A stretch of 64,000 nucleotides of DNA, taken from positions 33,645 through 97,644 of the forward strand of contig QPMI01000693.1 in assembly GCA_004431415.1 (NCBI GenBank), in the 5' to 3' direction. The stretch is from Cyanophora paradoxa. Lineage: Eukaryota; Glaucocystophyceae; Cyanophorales; Cyanophoraceae. A program made the translations under genes and the position numbers. Positions 18,937-30,351 of the stretch are shown one piece after another; the first letter of the stretch is position 1; the number at the start of each line of letters is the position of its first letter. The notes below the pieces were generated by a model that searched no databases, was not told where the DNA came from, and saw nothing but the letters and a program-made list of their open reading frames with translations.

Positions 18937-21815
18937 ATGAACGCTAACACGAAAATCGCAACTCCCTGTGAGAGACTCGGTAACCTGTGCAAATTTACAC
19001 CTGAGAAACATAATTGGGGGTCATTTCTCCATTGTCTCACTCCGAATACTGACAGCGAGACTGTCATAGAGTATTTCGACCATCAGATTACGGAAAGGAT
19101 TAATGATGATTTGAAGAAAGGAAAAAACCGACCTACGCCGAATGCATTCAGCCAAACGAAATTACCCGTGTCTATCTGGATTATGACGGCTATGTGGATC
19201 TTAAACCGGATGTTGCCGATAACTACAAGGAAGCCGATGAATTCATCCGTGAGATGCGCAACAGACTACACGAACTCACCGGTGCTACCATTGCTGTTTC
19301 AGTGCGTCATCGTCCTGTCCATTTCGTTAAGGAAGATGTGACCCAATTTAAGGTATCGGGGCATTTCGTCTTTACCGATCTGTGCTGTCGTCATGAAGAC
19401 ATCCCGAAATTCTTAAATGTAATCGGACTAACGCCAAAGGTGGATTATGACCCACTCGTTTATAAGACAAGGCAGGCGCTTGTTTGTCTGGGTAGTTGCA
19501 AGGGTAAATGGTTGGATTCCCAAAACAAGACTAAACGCGATGTTGATAAGGATGTAGTATTTACCAAATTCGTGGATTGTGAAACCATGTATGACAGCGA
19601 CTTTTTCGCGCAATTCACGGATTGCCCCACTGTGCTTATCGATGAATCAAACATGTATATGTTTGATGCTAACCTAACCCAAGATGAGAAAAACGAACGG
19701 TCGGCAAAGGCGGAAGTTGCAAAAGAGCAAATGAAGGAGGAAGGCAAGACTGAAACCAAGAAGGAGACGACCAAGAAGGAGACGACCAAGAAGGAGACCA
19801 CAACAAAGAAGAAGGAGACGGCGACGACAAGCAAAAAAACAACAAAGAAAACGGAGAGTGAAGAGCAGCCGGAGGAGTCTAATAACGTTTCATTTGAGAA
19901 ACTGAGAGAAGTCGTGATGGGTCTTAGTGCTGAAAGATCGGATACATACGAAGGTTGGCTTAATGTTGGTTTCGCAATCGCGAATGTTGGAGAGGAAAAC
20001 AATATACCACCCACGAAACAGGAGGCGCTGTTTCACGAATACTCCGAGAAAAGCCCTAAGTATGATTATGATGAATGCGCGAACAAATGGATGAGTATCC
20101 GCAAAGGCAAAAAATCCGGTTCCGAAAACAAAACTATAACTTTCGGCTCACTTGTGCATTATCTGAGAGAGGATAACCCGGACACGTATTATGGACTGTT
20201 TAAACCAAGCCGACAGTTTGCATTTATCGATGAGGAGGTGTGTATGGATGAGAATGACTATTCCGATGTTAGCGCCATGAATGATAAGATGGCTCAAATC
20301 AAATTAGAAATGGATAAGACGCTATTAAGTCAAGGTCTCCCACTTCCTGTTAGCAAGATCTGTAAAGCATTAATTGGCTACAAAGTGCGGTTTTCACGTG
20401 GTCTGTGGTTGATCCTGAATGAGAAAACCGGATTTTGGAAGGTAGATAATAAGTATGATGGTGGTATGATAACTCTTATCGGTGAGGTTGTCGGGAAAGC
20501 ATACTTAGACCGGAGAACCATTGGGCTACCAAGGCGGCAAAGGCGGAGGAACAGAGCGATAAAAAGGAATTCGCAGTAAAGGCAGCCGCCTGTGCAAAAA
20601 TTGCGCAAAAACTTAACTGTGGAGGTTACACGAAAGGACTTCTTACATATCTCTCTCATGACCTTTACGATGAGACATTTGCCGATAGGTTGGATTCAGT
20701 CGCGAATGTTGTTGGCTTTGACGATGGCGTTTATGATCTTAACACGTTTGAGTTCCGTAATGGTCGTTCTTCTGATATGATGACTAAGACAGTCTGTTAT
20801 AACTATGATATTCCGGTGGATCCTGAGAAGGTCAAACGACTCAATGACTTCTACATGGATATCACAGGTGACAATGTCGAACTTGCAAGATACATTAAGG
20901 CTGTTTATGCCAAGTCTCTAACGGGTAAAAATAACATGCAGTTTTTCTATATGTTTACGGGTATCGGCTCGAACGGAAAGAGCGTAATCGAAAATTTCAT
21001 GCATAAGACATTTGGCGACTACTCACGAAATATGAGCATTGGGATTTTCACGAAGGAGGATAAAGGTAATGGAATGATTCCGGAACTTGCGAATAAGCAA
21101 GGTGTTAGGCTCGTCCATACAAACGAACCAAACACGGGTAGCAAACTGTTGTCGGGACAAATCAAGAATTTCACAGGTTGTGATGAGATCACAGTAAGAA
21201 CCCTTTTCAGAGAACCCATTTCATTCGTTCCGATGTTTGTTATCGTCATCCTCTGTAATAATAACCTCGAATTTGATCAGCCCGACAATGCAGTAGCGCG
21301 CCGCTTCCGTTCTGTTCCATTTCAGCAGGTCTATGCCGTCGAACCTAAGCCCGGACAGAAGAAAGCGGATAAAGACCTTACCGGTTGTTGAATCCCGATA
21401 ATGACGTAAATGGTGAATGGCGCAGGGCAAACATGGAGATTCTCATAGACATGCTTAAAAACCATGATGTTAATCATATAATCGACCATCCGCCAAATGC
21501 ATCCTCGAACATTCCGCTAATTATCTCGCGGACAGCGACCGTATCGGCACATTCCTAAGGGACAACTACGCTTTGGCGGAGGATAACACGAAATACATAA
21601 TATGTGACGATCTGTTTAAGGATTGCTCAAATACGATGAGAGATGTTGATAGAAGAGCAGCGATAACAGGACGAGCTGTAAGCAATAAGGTGATGGAGGT
21701 GTTTAAGATCGGCTCGACTGTAAAAAAGGTTGGTGGAAAATCGAAGCGTGTTTATCTCGGTCTCACAAAGAACCGCGCTAACGATTTTGAAGACGATGAC
21801 GAAGATGTGGAATAA
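18937..21815 (+). CDS. Archaeo-eukaryotic primase-superfamily 3 (D5-type) helicase, left arm
   Basis: A primase-helicase fusion of about 959 codons that primes and unwinds DNA for element replication. Order: primase domain (VYLDYDGY with D82 and D84; SGHFVF with H143), a Lys/Thr/Glu low-complexity linker (KKETTKKETT), a PriCT-2-like segment (YEGWLNVGFAIANVG...NKWMSI), then an SF3 helicase with Walker A GIGSNGKS, Walker B-type VRLVHTNEP and sensor ILCNNNLEFDQPDN-AVARRF. The frame is broken by single-base losses near 19130 (A run), 20515-20530 (G runs), 21386 (G run) and 21499 (C run). Each is a homopolymer and most are absent from the other arm, so an intact gene is likely. This is the element's only recognisable replication enzyme. 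Confidence 0.9.
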
Positions 21816-21886
21816 AACTTATTGGAAAATATACTATTGATATCTTTTTTATGATCATGAACCGTAAGACTCGGTTCTTAATAGAA

Positions 21887-22198
21887 GGTTACTTTAAGGT
21901 TACTCGGAGTTACTCGGAGTTACTCAGAGAGGTTACGTAGCGGTTCCGTTAATTTGTTACCATTTTCAGTATTGATATACCGAATTTCTCTTTATTTCAC
22001 AGCTGTGAGTTACGGTTACGCAACTTTTTGAATTCTTTCTGAAAATTTGGAGGGGGGTCTTTTTATAGGTGAAGGTCTAAAACTTGCGTAACCGCGTAAC
22101 TTGCGTAACCTCTACGACATTATGGTGTCATTTCTCTATTATTTTGGGTTACGTAACGTTTCTCCTTGCGTAACTTGTGTAACCTTAACGTAACCTTC
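21887..22198. repeat. GTTACG module D (left arm)
   Basis: Fourth GTTACG/CGTAAC module, between the primase-helicase stop and the 74-residue gene. Its start has three repeated gttactcgga-type words; the core and end match modules A-C. Confidence 0.75.
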
Positions 22199-22340
22199 TT
22201 ATTAATACATAGATATCACATGTTCTCTCTTGTTATCATTTGTTGGCGTTATAGAATGTAGGTAAGACATCGGAAAAAGTGAAAAAATGACATCTTAACT
22301 ACATATAAGGTTGTTGTGATATATTCATTTGATAATTAAG

Positions 22341-22564
22341 ATGGCTTGCAAACTCCCGAACGCATCGACATGGGTGAATATCTCATTAAAGACCTTCCGG
22401 AAGAGTTAAAACCACTTGCACGCAAGATGGACTTAAAAGGAATACGAGAATACTATGAGAGAACCTACCCTGATTTATACAAGAAAAAACAGCGTGTCGA
22501 ACCATCGGAATGCATCACTGTTAAGGTTCCAAAAGGCGTAAAGGTCAGAATTCAGAGAATCTAA
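22341..22564 (+). pseudogene. Unrecognised 74-residue protein, left arm, one base short
   Basis: ATG 22341 begins MACK as in the right-arm copy, but one C is missing near 22357. The remaining frame is open (ERIDMGEYLIKDLPEELKP...) to the stop at 22564. The protein is small, basic at the C-terminus (VPKGVKVRIQRI), with no known family. Confidence 0.5.
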
Positions 22565-22628
22565 CACGCTGAATAATATAAAAACAATTTTAACACATGA
22601 TTAATAGAAACAAAAAGAAACATTTAAA

Positions 22629-22946
22629 ATGAAGATCTTCTACGCTATCAGAGAGCATGACGCCCTTCTTTTTTATACGCGATTCTTTGAGAATCCGGAA
22701 AACAGATGTATGGATAAATTCGAAGACTTTTGTAAAGAGTTTACCCAAATCGCTTATGGTAACACTGAAATACGAAAACCATCAAGGAAGCAAAAATTAA
22801 AAGACCTTTTTCAAAACATGCTTTTGTCATTTGATGCTGATAATAGAAATACTGAATATCATAATACAGTCACGGGATCTGTTAGGGAACGTCTCCAAGA
22901 GAAATTAGCAAAACGAAGAATATCACAATGTGTAACCTCTTGTTAA
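22629..22946 (+). CDS. Unrecognised 105-residue protein (left arm)
   Basis: ATG 22629 (MKIFYAIREHDALLFYTRFF). Helical and charged, with a basic tail ending CVTSC. Identical in the other arm, 25151-25468, and intact in both, which supports real coding. No family recognised. It is the last gene before the arm's inner direct repeats. Confidence 0.55.
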   Translation: MKIFYAIREHDALLFYTRFFENPENRCMDKFEDFCKEFTQIAYGNTEIRKPSRKQKLKDLFQNMLLSFDADNRNTEYHNTVTGSVRERLQEKLAKRRISQCVTSC

Positions 22947-23165
22947 ACGCACTTTAAAAAGGGTCTTTTTGCAAACCTCACAGAATCGTGTAGGTTTATG
23001 TTTCAATCTACGCAAACAGCTACAATGTCCTGTATAGGTAGTTTTGAGAGTAAAAACTTTTAACAATTTGTTAAACGCACTTTAAAAAGGGTCTTTTTTG
23101 CAAATCTCCACAGAATTGTGTAGGTTTATGTTTCGACCTACGCAACAGCTACAATGTCCGACATG
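22942..23165. repeat. Two ~125-bp direct repeats at the inner end of the left arm
   Basis: Two copies begin gttaaacgcactttaaaaa (22942 and ~23069) and continue through a shared gggtctttttt, gtgtaggtttatgttt and ctacgcaa..agctacaatgtcc. They differ by a few substitutions and indels. Mirror copies are at about 24935-25156. No gene seen; possibly regulatory or replication-related. Confidence 0.65.
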
Positions 23166-23392
23166 TCGCAAACAGTCCACACATCCATTTATGGTCGAAT
23201 CTAATGATGCTACATATGGATTCGTCGGAAAAGAGAATTAACATAATGCTCATAGAAAAACCTTAATATACTCTCTTTTTCCGGCTTACTAAAATAACAA
23301 ATGCACTTTTGGGGAATATTCCATTTTGTATGTGGAAATATCGCGAGAATTATTTATTTAAAAGAAAACTGATATATAATGGTTAAGCTAAA
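23166..23392. other. Spacer between inner repeats and nuclease gene
   Basis: Non-coding. It contains the arm boundary at 23344/23345. From there, 48 bases of unique AT-rich DNA lead to the nuclease start. Confidence 0.5.
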
Positions 23393-24748
23393 ATGCCTGC
23401 AAGACTCACAAAAGAGATTTTTGTAGAAAGAGCGAAAGCAAAGCATGGCGACAAATACGGATTTGATAAAACCGTTTTTACCAAAGGAACCGAGAAAGTA
23501 AAAATATTCTGCTTTGAATGTAATGAATACTTTGACATTTCAGCTAAGAGTTTTTTAAATAAGAATGGACATAAGAAATGTGGAATTAAAAGAAGAGCTG
23601 ATAAAAGACGTTCAAACTTAAACGCTTTTATTACTTCTGCACAGTCCATACATGGAGATAAGTATAACTACGACAGTGTGGAATATGTTAGTAGCACAAA
23701 TGAGGTTACCATTAAGTGTCTTTCTTGCAATGAAGTTTTTTCACAGACCCCACGAGACCATTTAAGGGGACATGGTTGTAAAGAGTGTGGAAACCGAACA
23801 GCGGGAGATAAAAAAAGAAACACAAAAGAAGATTTTGTGGAAAAGGCGCGAGAAATTCATGGACTAAAATATGGATTTGATAAGGTTGTTTATACGAAAG
23901 CAAGTGAAAAGGTTAATATTTACTGCTCTGAATGTAATGAATACTTCTTAGCGACTCCCAATCATCTGATAAATGGTCGAGGTCATAAAAAATGTGGAAT
24001 ACAGAGAAGAGCCAATAAACGACGCTCTGACATTGCAACTCTTTTAGATTCCGCCCGTTCCATCCATGGTGATAAATATGATTACTCAAAGGTAAAATTT
24101 GGAACTATTGCAAAGAAAGTGATCATAACTTGTAAAAAATGCAATAGTGACTTTTCCCAAACTTTGGGTAGTCACATTGGGAGCAAAACAGGATGTCCGA
24201 AATGCGGACGCAAAACAGTGGGACTTAAAAATAGAAATTCTACACTCGAAGTTATTGAAAGGTTTAAAGAAATTCATGGTGATCTTTTCGATTATTCAAA
24301 TGTCGAATTTGTCACAATGCGAACACCTGTGAAAATAAAGTGTAATTCATGTGAATCCCTTTTCGAAAGAACACCCCACGAACACTGTCGGAGCGGTTGC
24401 CCCAAATGCAAACGTGGTATTTCAAAAGGAGAGAAAGAAGTTCAAAAAGTGTTAGACTCTTTAAAAATAGAATATTCACAACAGTTTTGTTTTAAAGATT
24501 GTCGCCATAAACAGCCTCTCAAATTTGATTTTTATATCCCTTCTTTAAGATTTGGGATTGAATATGACGGAGAACAGCATTTTTACCCAATCGAGCGGTT
24601 TAATGGAGAGGAAGGACTAAGACTGACACAGATAAGAGATGGAATAAAAAACAGATACTGTGAGACCAACAACATTAGACTTTTAAGGATACCATATACT
24701 GAAAAAGACATTAAAGGATGTATCGACAACTTCTTAAAAAACCTCTGA
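23393..24748 (+). CDS. Zinc-ribbon-repeat protein with a Vsr-like (EDxHD-type) nuclease domain
   Basis: A 451-residue protein and the only gene of the unique centre. Residues ~1-345 hold five repeats of DUF723 type, each with an HGDKY-(D/G)-(Y/F) block, a C..C pair and a closing GH or GC-x-KCG. The C-terminal ~100 residues (GEKEVQKVLDSL..., FDFYIP, IEYDGEQHF, LLRIPY) match the Vsr-like PD-(D/E)XK nuclease domain found in free-standing homing endonucleases of phages and large viruses. A DNA-cutting enzyme is likely, with the repeats binding DNA. The stop is only 4 bases from the right arm and the start 48 from the left arm, so the unique centre is essentially this gene. Confidence 0.8.
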   Translation: MPARLTKEIFVERAKAKHGDKYGFDKTVFTKGTEKVKIFCFECNEYFDISAKSFLNKNGHKKCGIKRRADKRRSNLNAFITSAQSIHGDKYNYDSVEYVSSTNEVTIKCLSCNEVFSQTPRDHLRGHGCKECGNRTAGDKKRNTKEDFVEKAREIHGLKYGFDKVVYTKASEKVNIYCSECNEYFLATPNHLINGRGHKKCGIQRRANKRRSDIATLLDSARSIHGDKYDYSKVKFGTIAKKVIITCKKCNSDFSQTLGSHIGSKTGCPKCGRKTVGLKNRNSTLEVIERFKEIHGDLFDYSNVEFVTMRTPVKIKCNSCESLFERTPHEHCRSGCPKCKRGISKGEKEVQKVLDSLKIEYSQQFCFKDCRHKQPLKFDFYIPSLRFGIEYDGEQHFYPIERFNGEEGLRLTQIRDGIKNRYCETNNIRLLRIPYTEKDIKGCIDNFLKNL

Positions 24749-24934
24749 AAAAGCGATATTTCCACATACAAAATGGAATATTCCCCAAAAGTGCATTTGT
24801 TATTTTAGTAAGCCGGAAAAAGAGAGTATATTAAGGTTTTTCTATGAGCATTATGTTAATTCTCTTTTCCGACGAATCCATATGTAGCATCATTAGATTC
24901 GACCATAAATGGATGTGTGGACTGTTTGCGACAT

Positions 24935-25156
24935 GTCGGACATTGTAGCTGTTGCGTAGGTCGAAACATAAACCTACACAATTCTGTGGAGATTTGCAAA
25001 AAAGACCCTTTTTAAAGTGCGTTTAACAAATTGTTAAAAGTTTTTACTCTCAAAACTACCTATACAGGACATTGTAGCTGTTTGCGTAGATTGAAACATA
25101 AACCTACACGATTCTGTGAGGTTTGCAAAAAGACCCTTTTTAAAGTGCGTTTAACA
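24935..25156. repeat. Two ~125-bp direct repeats at the inner end of the right arm
   Basis: Mirror image of 22942-23165. Confidence 0.65.
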
Positions 25157-25468
25157 AGAGGTTACACATTGTGATATTCTTCGTTTTGCTAATTTCTCTT
25201 GGAGACGTTCCCTAACAGATCCCGTGACTGTATTATGATATTCAGTATTTCTATTATCAGCATCAAATGACAAAAGCATGTTTTGAAAAAGGTCTTTTAA
25301 TTTTTGCTTCCTTGATGGTTTTCGTATTTCAGTGTTACCATAAGCGATTTGGGTAAACTCTTTACAAAAGTCTTCGAATTTATCCATACATCTGTTTTCC
25401 GGATTCTCAAAGAATCGCGTATAAAAAAGAAGGGCGTCATGCTCTCTGATAGCGTAGAAGATCTTCAT
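25151..25468 (-). CDS. Unrecognised 105-residue protein (right arm)
   Basis: Identical in sequence to 22629-22946; intact. Confidence 0.55.
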   Translation of the reverse strand: MKIFYAIREHDALLFYTRFFENPENRCMDKFEDFCKEFTQIAYGNTEIRKPSRKQKLKDLFQNMLLSFDADNRNTEYHNTVTGSVRERLQEKLAKRRISQCVTSC

Positions 25469-25532
25469 TTTAAATGTTTCTTTTTGTTTCTATTAATCAT
25501 GTGTTAAAATTGTTTTTATATTATTCAGCGTG

Positions 25533-25757
25533 TTAGATTCTCTGAATTCTGACCTTTACGCCTTTTGGAACCTTAACAGTGATGCATTCCGATGGTTCGA
25601 CACGCTGTTTTTTCTTGTATAAATCAGGGTAGGTTCTCTCATAGTATTCTCGTATTCCTTTTAAGTCCATCTTGCGTGCAAGTGGTTTTAACTCTTCCGG
25701 AAGGTCTTTAATGAGATATTCACCCATGTCGATGCGTTCGGGGAGTTTGCAAGCCAT
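25533..25757 (-). CDS. Unrecognised 74-residue protein (right arm)
   Basis: Intact version of the gene at 22341-22564, from ATG 25757 (MACKLPERID). An in-frame ATG five codons earlier exists, but the inner one matches the left arm context. Confidence 0.5.
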   Translation of the reverse strand: MACKLPERIDMGEYLIKDLPEELKPLARKMDLKGIREYYERTYPDLYKKKQRVEPSECITVKVPKGVKVRIQRI

Positions 25758-25900
25758 CTTAATTATCAAATGAATATATCACAACAACCTTATATGTAGT
25801 TAAGATGTCATTTTTTCACTTTTTCCGATGTCTTACCTACATTCTATAACGCCAACAAATGATAACAAGAGAGAACATGTGATATCTATGTATTAATAAG

Positions 25901-26213
25901 AAGGTTACGTTAAGGTTACACAAGTTACGCAAGGAGAAACGTTACGTAACCCAAAATAATAGAGAAATGACACCATAATGTCGTAGAGGTTACGCAAGTT
26001 ACGCGGTTACGCAAGTTTTAGACCTTCACCTATAAAAAGACCCCCCTCCAAATTTTCAGAAAGAATTCAAAAAGTTGCGTAACCGTAACTCACAGCTGTG
26101 AAATAAAGAGAAATTCGGTATATCAATACTGAAAATGGTAACAAATTAACGGAACCGCTACGTAACCTCTCTGAGTAACTCCGAGTAACTCCGAGTAACC
26201 TTAAAGTAACCTT
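25901..26213. repeat. GTTACG module D (right arm)
   Basis: Mirror of 21887-22198. Confidence 0.75.
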
Positions 26214-26282
26214 CTATTAAGAACCGAGTCTTACGGTTCATGATCATAAAAAAGATATCAATAGTATATTTTCCAATAAGTT

Positions 26283-29162
26283 TTATTCCACATCTTCGTC
26301 ATCGTCTTCAAAATCGTTAGCGCGGTTCTTTGTGAGACCGAGATAAACACGCTTCGATTTTCCACCAACCTTTTTTACAGTCGAGCCGATCTTAAACACC
26401 TCCATCACCTTATTGCTTACAGCTCGTCCTGTTATCGCTGCTCTTCTATCAACATCTCTCATCGTATTTGAGCAATCCTTAAACAGATCGTCACATATTA
26501 TGTATTTCGTGTTATCCTCCGCCAAAGCGTAGTTGTCCCTTAGGAATGTGCCGATACGGTCGCTGTCCGCGAGATAATTAGCGGAATGTTCGAGGATGCA
26601 TTTGGGCGGATGGTCGATTATATGATTAACATCATGGTTTTTAAGCATGTCTATGAGAATCTCCATGTTTGCCCTGCGCCATTCACCATTTACGTCATTA
26701 TCGGGATTCAACAACCCGGTAAGGTCTTTATCCGCTTTCTTCTGTCCGGGCTTAGGTTCGACGGCATAGACCTGCTGAAATGGAACAGAACGGAAGCGGC
26801 GCGCTACTGCATTGTCGGGCTGATCAAATTCGAGGTTATTATTACAGAGGATGACGATAACAAACATCGGAACGAATGAAATGGGTTCTCTGAAAAGGGT
26901 TCTTACTGTGATCTCATCACAACCTGTGAAATTCTTGATTTGTCCCGACAACAGTTTGCTACCCGTGTTTGGTTCGTTTGTATGGACGAGCCTAACACCT
27001 TGCTTATTCGCAAGTTCCGGAATCATTCCATTACCTTTATCCTCCTTCGTGAAAATCCCAATGCTCATATTTCGTGAGTAGTCGCCAAATGTCTTATGCA
27101 TGAAATTTTCGATTACGCTCTTTCCGTTCGAGCCGATACCCGTAAACATATAGAAAAACTGCATGTTATTTTTACCCGTTAGAGACTTGGCATAAACAGC
27201 CTTAATGTATCTTGCAAGTTCGACATTGTCACCTGTGATATCCATGTAGAAGTCATTGAGTCGTTTGACCTTCTCAGGATCCACCGGAATATCATAGTTA
27301 TAACAGACTGTCTTAGTCATCATATCAGAAGAACGACCATTACGGAACTCAAACGTGTTAAGATCATAAACGCCATCGTCAAAGCCAACAACATTCGCGA
27401 CTGAATCCAACCTATCGGCAAATGTCTCATCGTAAAGGTCATGAGAGAGATATGTAAGAAGTCCTTTCGTGTAACCTCCACAGTTAAGTTTTTGCGCAAT
27501 TTTTGCACAGGCGGCTGCCTTTACTGCGAATTCCTTTTTATCGCTCTGTTCCTCCGCCTTTGCCGCCTTGGTAGCCAATGGTTCTCCCGGTCTAAGTATG
27601 CTTTCCGACAACCTCACCGATAAGAGTTATCATACCACCATCATACTTATTATCTACCTTCCAAAATCCGGTTTTCTCATTCAGGATCAACCACAGACCA
27701 CGTGAAAACCGCACTTTGTAGCCAATTAATGCTTTACAGATCTTGCTAACAGGAAGTGGGAGACCTTGACTTAATAGCGTCTTATCCATTTCTAATTTGA
27801 TTTGAGCCATCTTATCATTCATGGCGCTAACATCGGAATAGTCATTCTCATCCATACACACCTCCTCATCGATAAATGCAAACTGTCGGCTTGGTTTAAA
27901 CAGTCCATAATACGTGTCCGGGTTATCCTCTCTCAGATAATGCACAAGTGAGCCGAAAGTTATAGTTTTGTTTTCGGAACCGGATTTTTTGCCTTTGCGG
28001 ATACTCATCCATTTGTTCGCGCATTCATCATAATCATACTTAGGGCTTTTCTCGGAGTATTCGTGAAACAGCGCCTCCTGTTTCGTGGGTGGTATATTGT
28101 TTTCCTCTCCAACATTCGCGATTGCGAAACCAACATTAAGCCAACCTTCGTATGTATCCGATCTTTCAGCACTAAGACCCATCACGACTTCTCTCAGTTT
28201 CTCAAATGAAACGTTATTAGACTCCTCCGGCTGCTCTTCACTCTCCGTTTTCTTTGTTGTTTTTTTGCTTGTCGTCGCCGTCTCCTTCTTCTTTGTTGTG
28301 GTCTCCTTCTTGGTCGTCTCCTTCTTGGTCGTCTCCTTCTTGGTTTCAGTCTTGCCTTCCTCCTTCATTTGCTCTTTTGCAACTTCCGCCTTTGCCGACC
28401 GTTCGTTTTTCTCATCTTGGGTTAGGTTAGCATCAAACATATACATGTTTGATTCATCGATAAGCACAGTGGGCAATCCGTGAATTGCGCGAAAAAGTCG
28501 CTGTCATACATGGTTTCACAATCCACGAATTTGGTAAATACTACATCCTTATCAACATCGCGTTTAGTCTTGTTTTGGGAATCCAACCATTTACCCTTGC
28601 AACTACCCAGACAAACAAGCGCCTGCCTTGTCTTATAAACGAGTGGGTCATAATCCACCTTTGGCGTTAGTCCGATTACATTTAAGAATTTCGGGATGTC
28701 TTCATGACGACAGCACAGATCGGTAAAGACGAAATGCCCCGATACCTTAAATTGGGTCACATCTTCCTTAACGAAATGGACAGGACGATGACGCACTGAA
28801 ACAGCAATGGTAGCACCGGTGAGTTCGTGTAGTCTGTTGCGCATCTCACGGATGAATTCATCGGCTTCCTTGTAGTTATCGGCAACATCCGGTTTAAGAT
28901 CCACATAGCCGTCATAATCCAGATAGACACGGGTAATTTCGTTTGGCTGAATGCATTCGGCGTAGGTCGGTTTTTTTCCTTTCTTCAAATCATCATTAAT
29001 CCTTTCCGTAATCTGATGGTCGAAATACTCTATGACAGTCTCGCTGTCAGTATTCGGAGTGAGACAATGGAGAAATGACCCCCAATTATGTTTCTCAGGT
29101 GTAAATTTGCACAGGTTACCGAGTCTCTCACAGGGAGTTGCGATTTTCGTGTTAGCGTTCAT
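26283..29162 (-). CDS. Archaeo-eukaryotic primase-superfamily 3 helicase, right arm
   Basis: Second copy of the fusion described at 18937-21815, from ATG 29162. The primase part is open to about 28470. The linker and PriCT-2-like part are open in the segment 28476-27592, and the helicase part (GIGSNGKS, HTNEP, CNNNLEF) in 27617-26283. Three frame slips remain: a lost G near 28472 (agtgggcaatcc), and two near 27605-27580, where each arm lacks a different G. Since the breaks differ between arms, a single intact ancestral frame is clear. Confidence 0.9.
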
Positions 29163-29340
29163 TTTCAGCGATTGGTTCTTAACTTTCTCAAAGAAAATAA
29201 TCCGAGGAATTGATGAATTCCTTTTTACCTTATCTTCTCAGCAAGTCCTTAAATGCTTTTCGGTTGCCCACGGCACTTTAATGATTTGGCTTAGGTTATA
29301 AAAAGAGAAAGTAAAGCGTCATTTTTTCACCTCCTACCAA

Positions 29341-29790
29341 TCAATTCGCTACGATTTTTTCCGATGATGCATCGGGATTACAAGTATTGTATTTACGAGG
29401 TCGTCCCCCTTTCTTTGCCGTCTCTTGCTCAGTTACCTTAGAAGCCTTTTCGAGGCGTTTCCGTTCTTGGTAGTTCCGCGTTATCTCTTTCCTTCTATTC
29501 CTAAATTTTTCATCCTCCGCATATCGCCGCTGAATATACAAAGCCATCTTTTCCAATCTCTCCGGTGGATTAACTGTTTTCTCACCATTTGCGATTCTTT
29601 GTTGTTTCATCTCCTGATACTTTACACGCTTCCTCTCCGCATCTTTTGCCCTTCTTATTCTTGCCTTTTCTTCCCGTTCTTCCTCAGTCAATCCTGTTTT
29701 TTCCTTCTTTATATTCCTTTCAACCGGTGGGACAGGTTCCCCATTCTGAATAGCGAAAAGCTCTTGGTTTGATTTCCGAGTATTCGCCAT
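29341..29790 (-). CDS. AT-hook coiled-coil protein (right arm)
   Basis: Intact 149-residue copy of the gene at 6608-7057, retaining the KKGGRPRKYN hook. Confidence 0.6.
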   Translation of the reverse strand: MANTRKSNQELFAIQNGEPVPPVERNIKKEKTGLTEEEREEKARIRRAKDAERKRVKYQEMKQQRIANGEKTVNPPERLEKMALYIQRRYAEDEKFRNRRKEITRNYQERKRLEKASKVTEQETAKKGGRPRKYNTCNPDASSEKIVAN

Positions 29791-29941
29791 TATTCCTCTA
29801 TATAAGAGTTAGATAATATCCCTTTCACTTCTCTTTTAAGTCAAACCCTTAAATACCTTTCTGTGTTTTACAGCGTCAATTTTTGGACATCAACCGTAAA
29901 ACTTGTAACAAAATTTTCAATCTGTAACAGTAAAGTGTAAC

Positions 29942-30312
29942 ATGGAAGGCATCGAATACATTGAAATTGTAACGGATGAAATGGAAATGGGCGAATATCA
30001 ACATGAGATGGGCAAATATCAACATGAGATGGGCGAATATCAACATGGGATGGGCAAATATCAACATGAGATGGGCGAATATCAACATGAGATGTCCATG
30101 TGGAAGCGTATTTAATGCATAGTTACAGGTTAAGTAATGACGGTGATTATACACCTTCCGATGTAATCCATGCTGAAATAGAAGAGCTTATAGACTTTCC
30201 GATTTCAAAAACAGCCATCGGAATCGTGATTAAGCGCATTTTCGGGATTAAATCACATGCTGTAAGAATTGATGGCGTTCTTAAAAGAGTGTTCGACATT
30301 GAGAAACTCTAA
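29942..30312 (+). pseudogene. Heptapeptide-repeat protein, right arm, one-base frame break
   Basis: ATG 29942 opens the five heptapeptide repeats, but one C is lost at gatgtccatgtgg near 30094, so the C-terminal domain (from about 30100) is in another frame. The left arm has its break at a different C run. Confidence 0.6.
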
Positions 30313-30351
30313 GTTAATTAAAGAAACTGTAACAGATAGTAGCACAACCCA

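Larger units (their letters stand above)
12985..23344. repeat. Left arm of the element's long inverted repeat
   Basis: Inverted copy of 24753-35118. The inner boundary is after tatgtggaaatatcgc at 23344. The arms differ mainly by single-base homopolymer indels plus a few substitutions, such as the base pairing with 33001 (GAT versus GGT codon). Confidence 0.9.
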
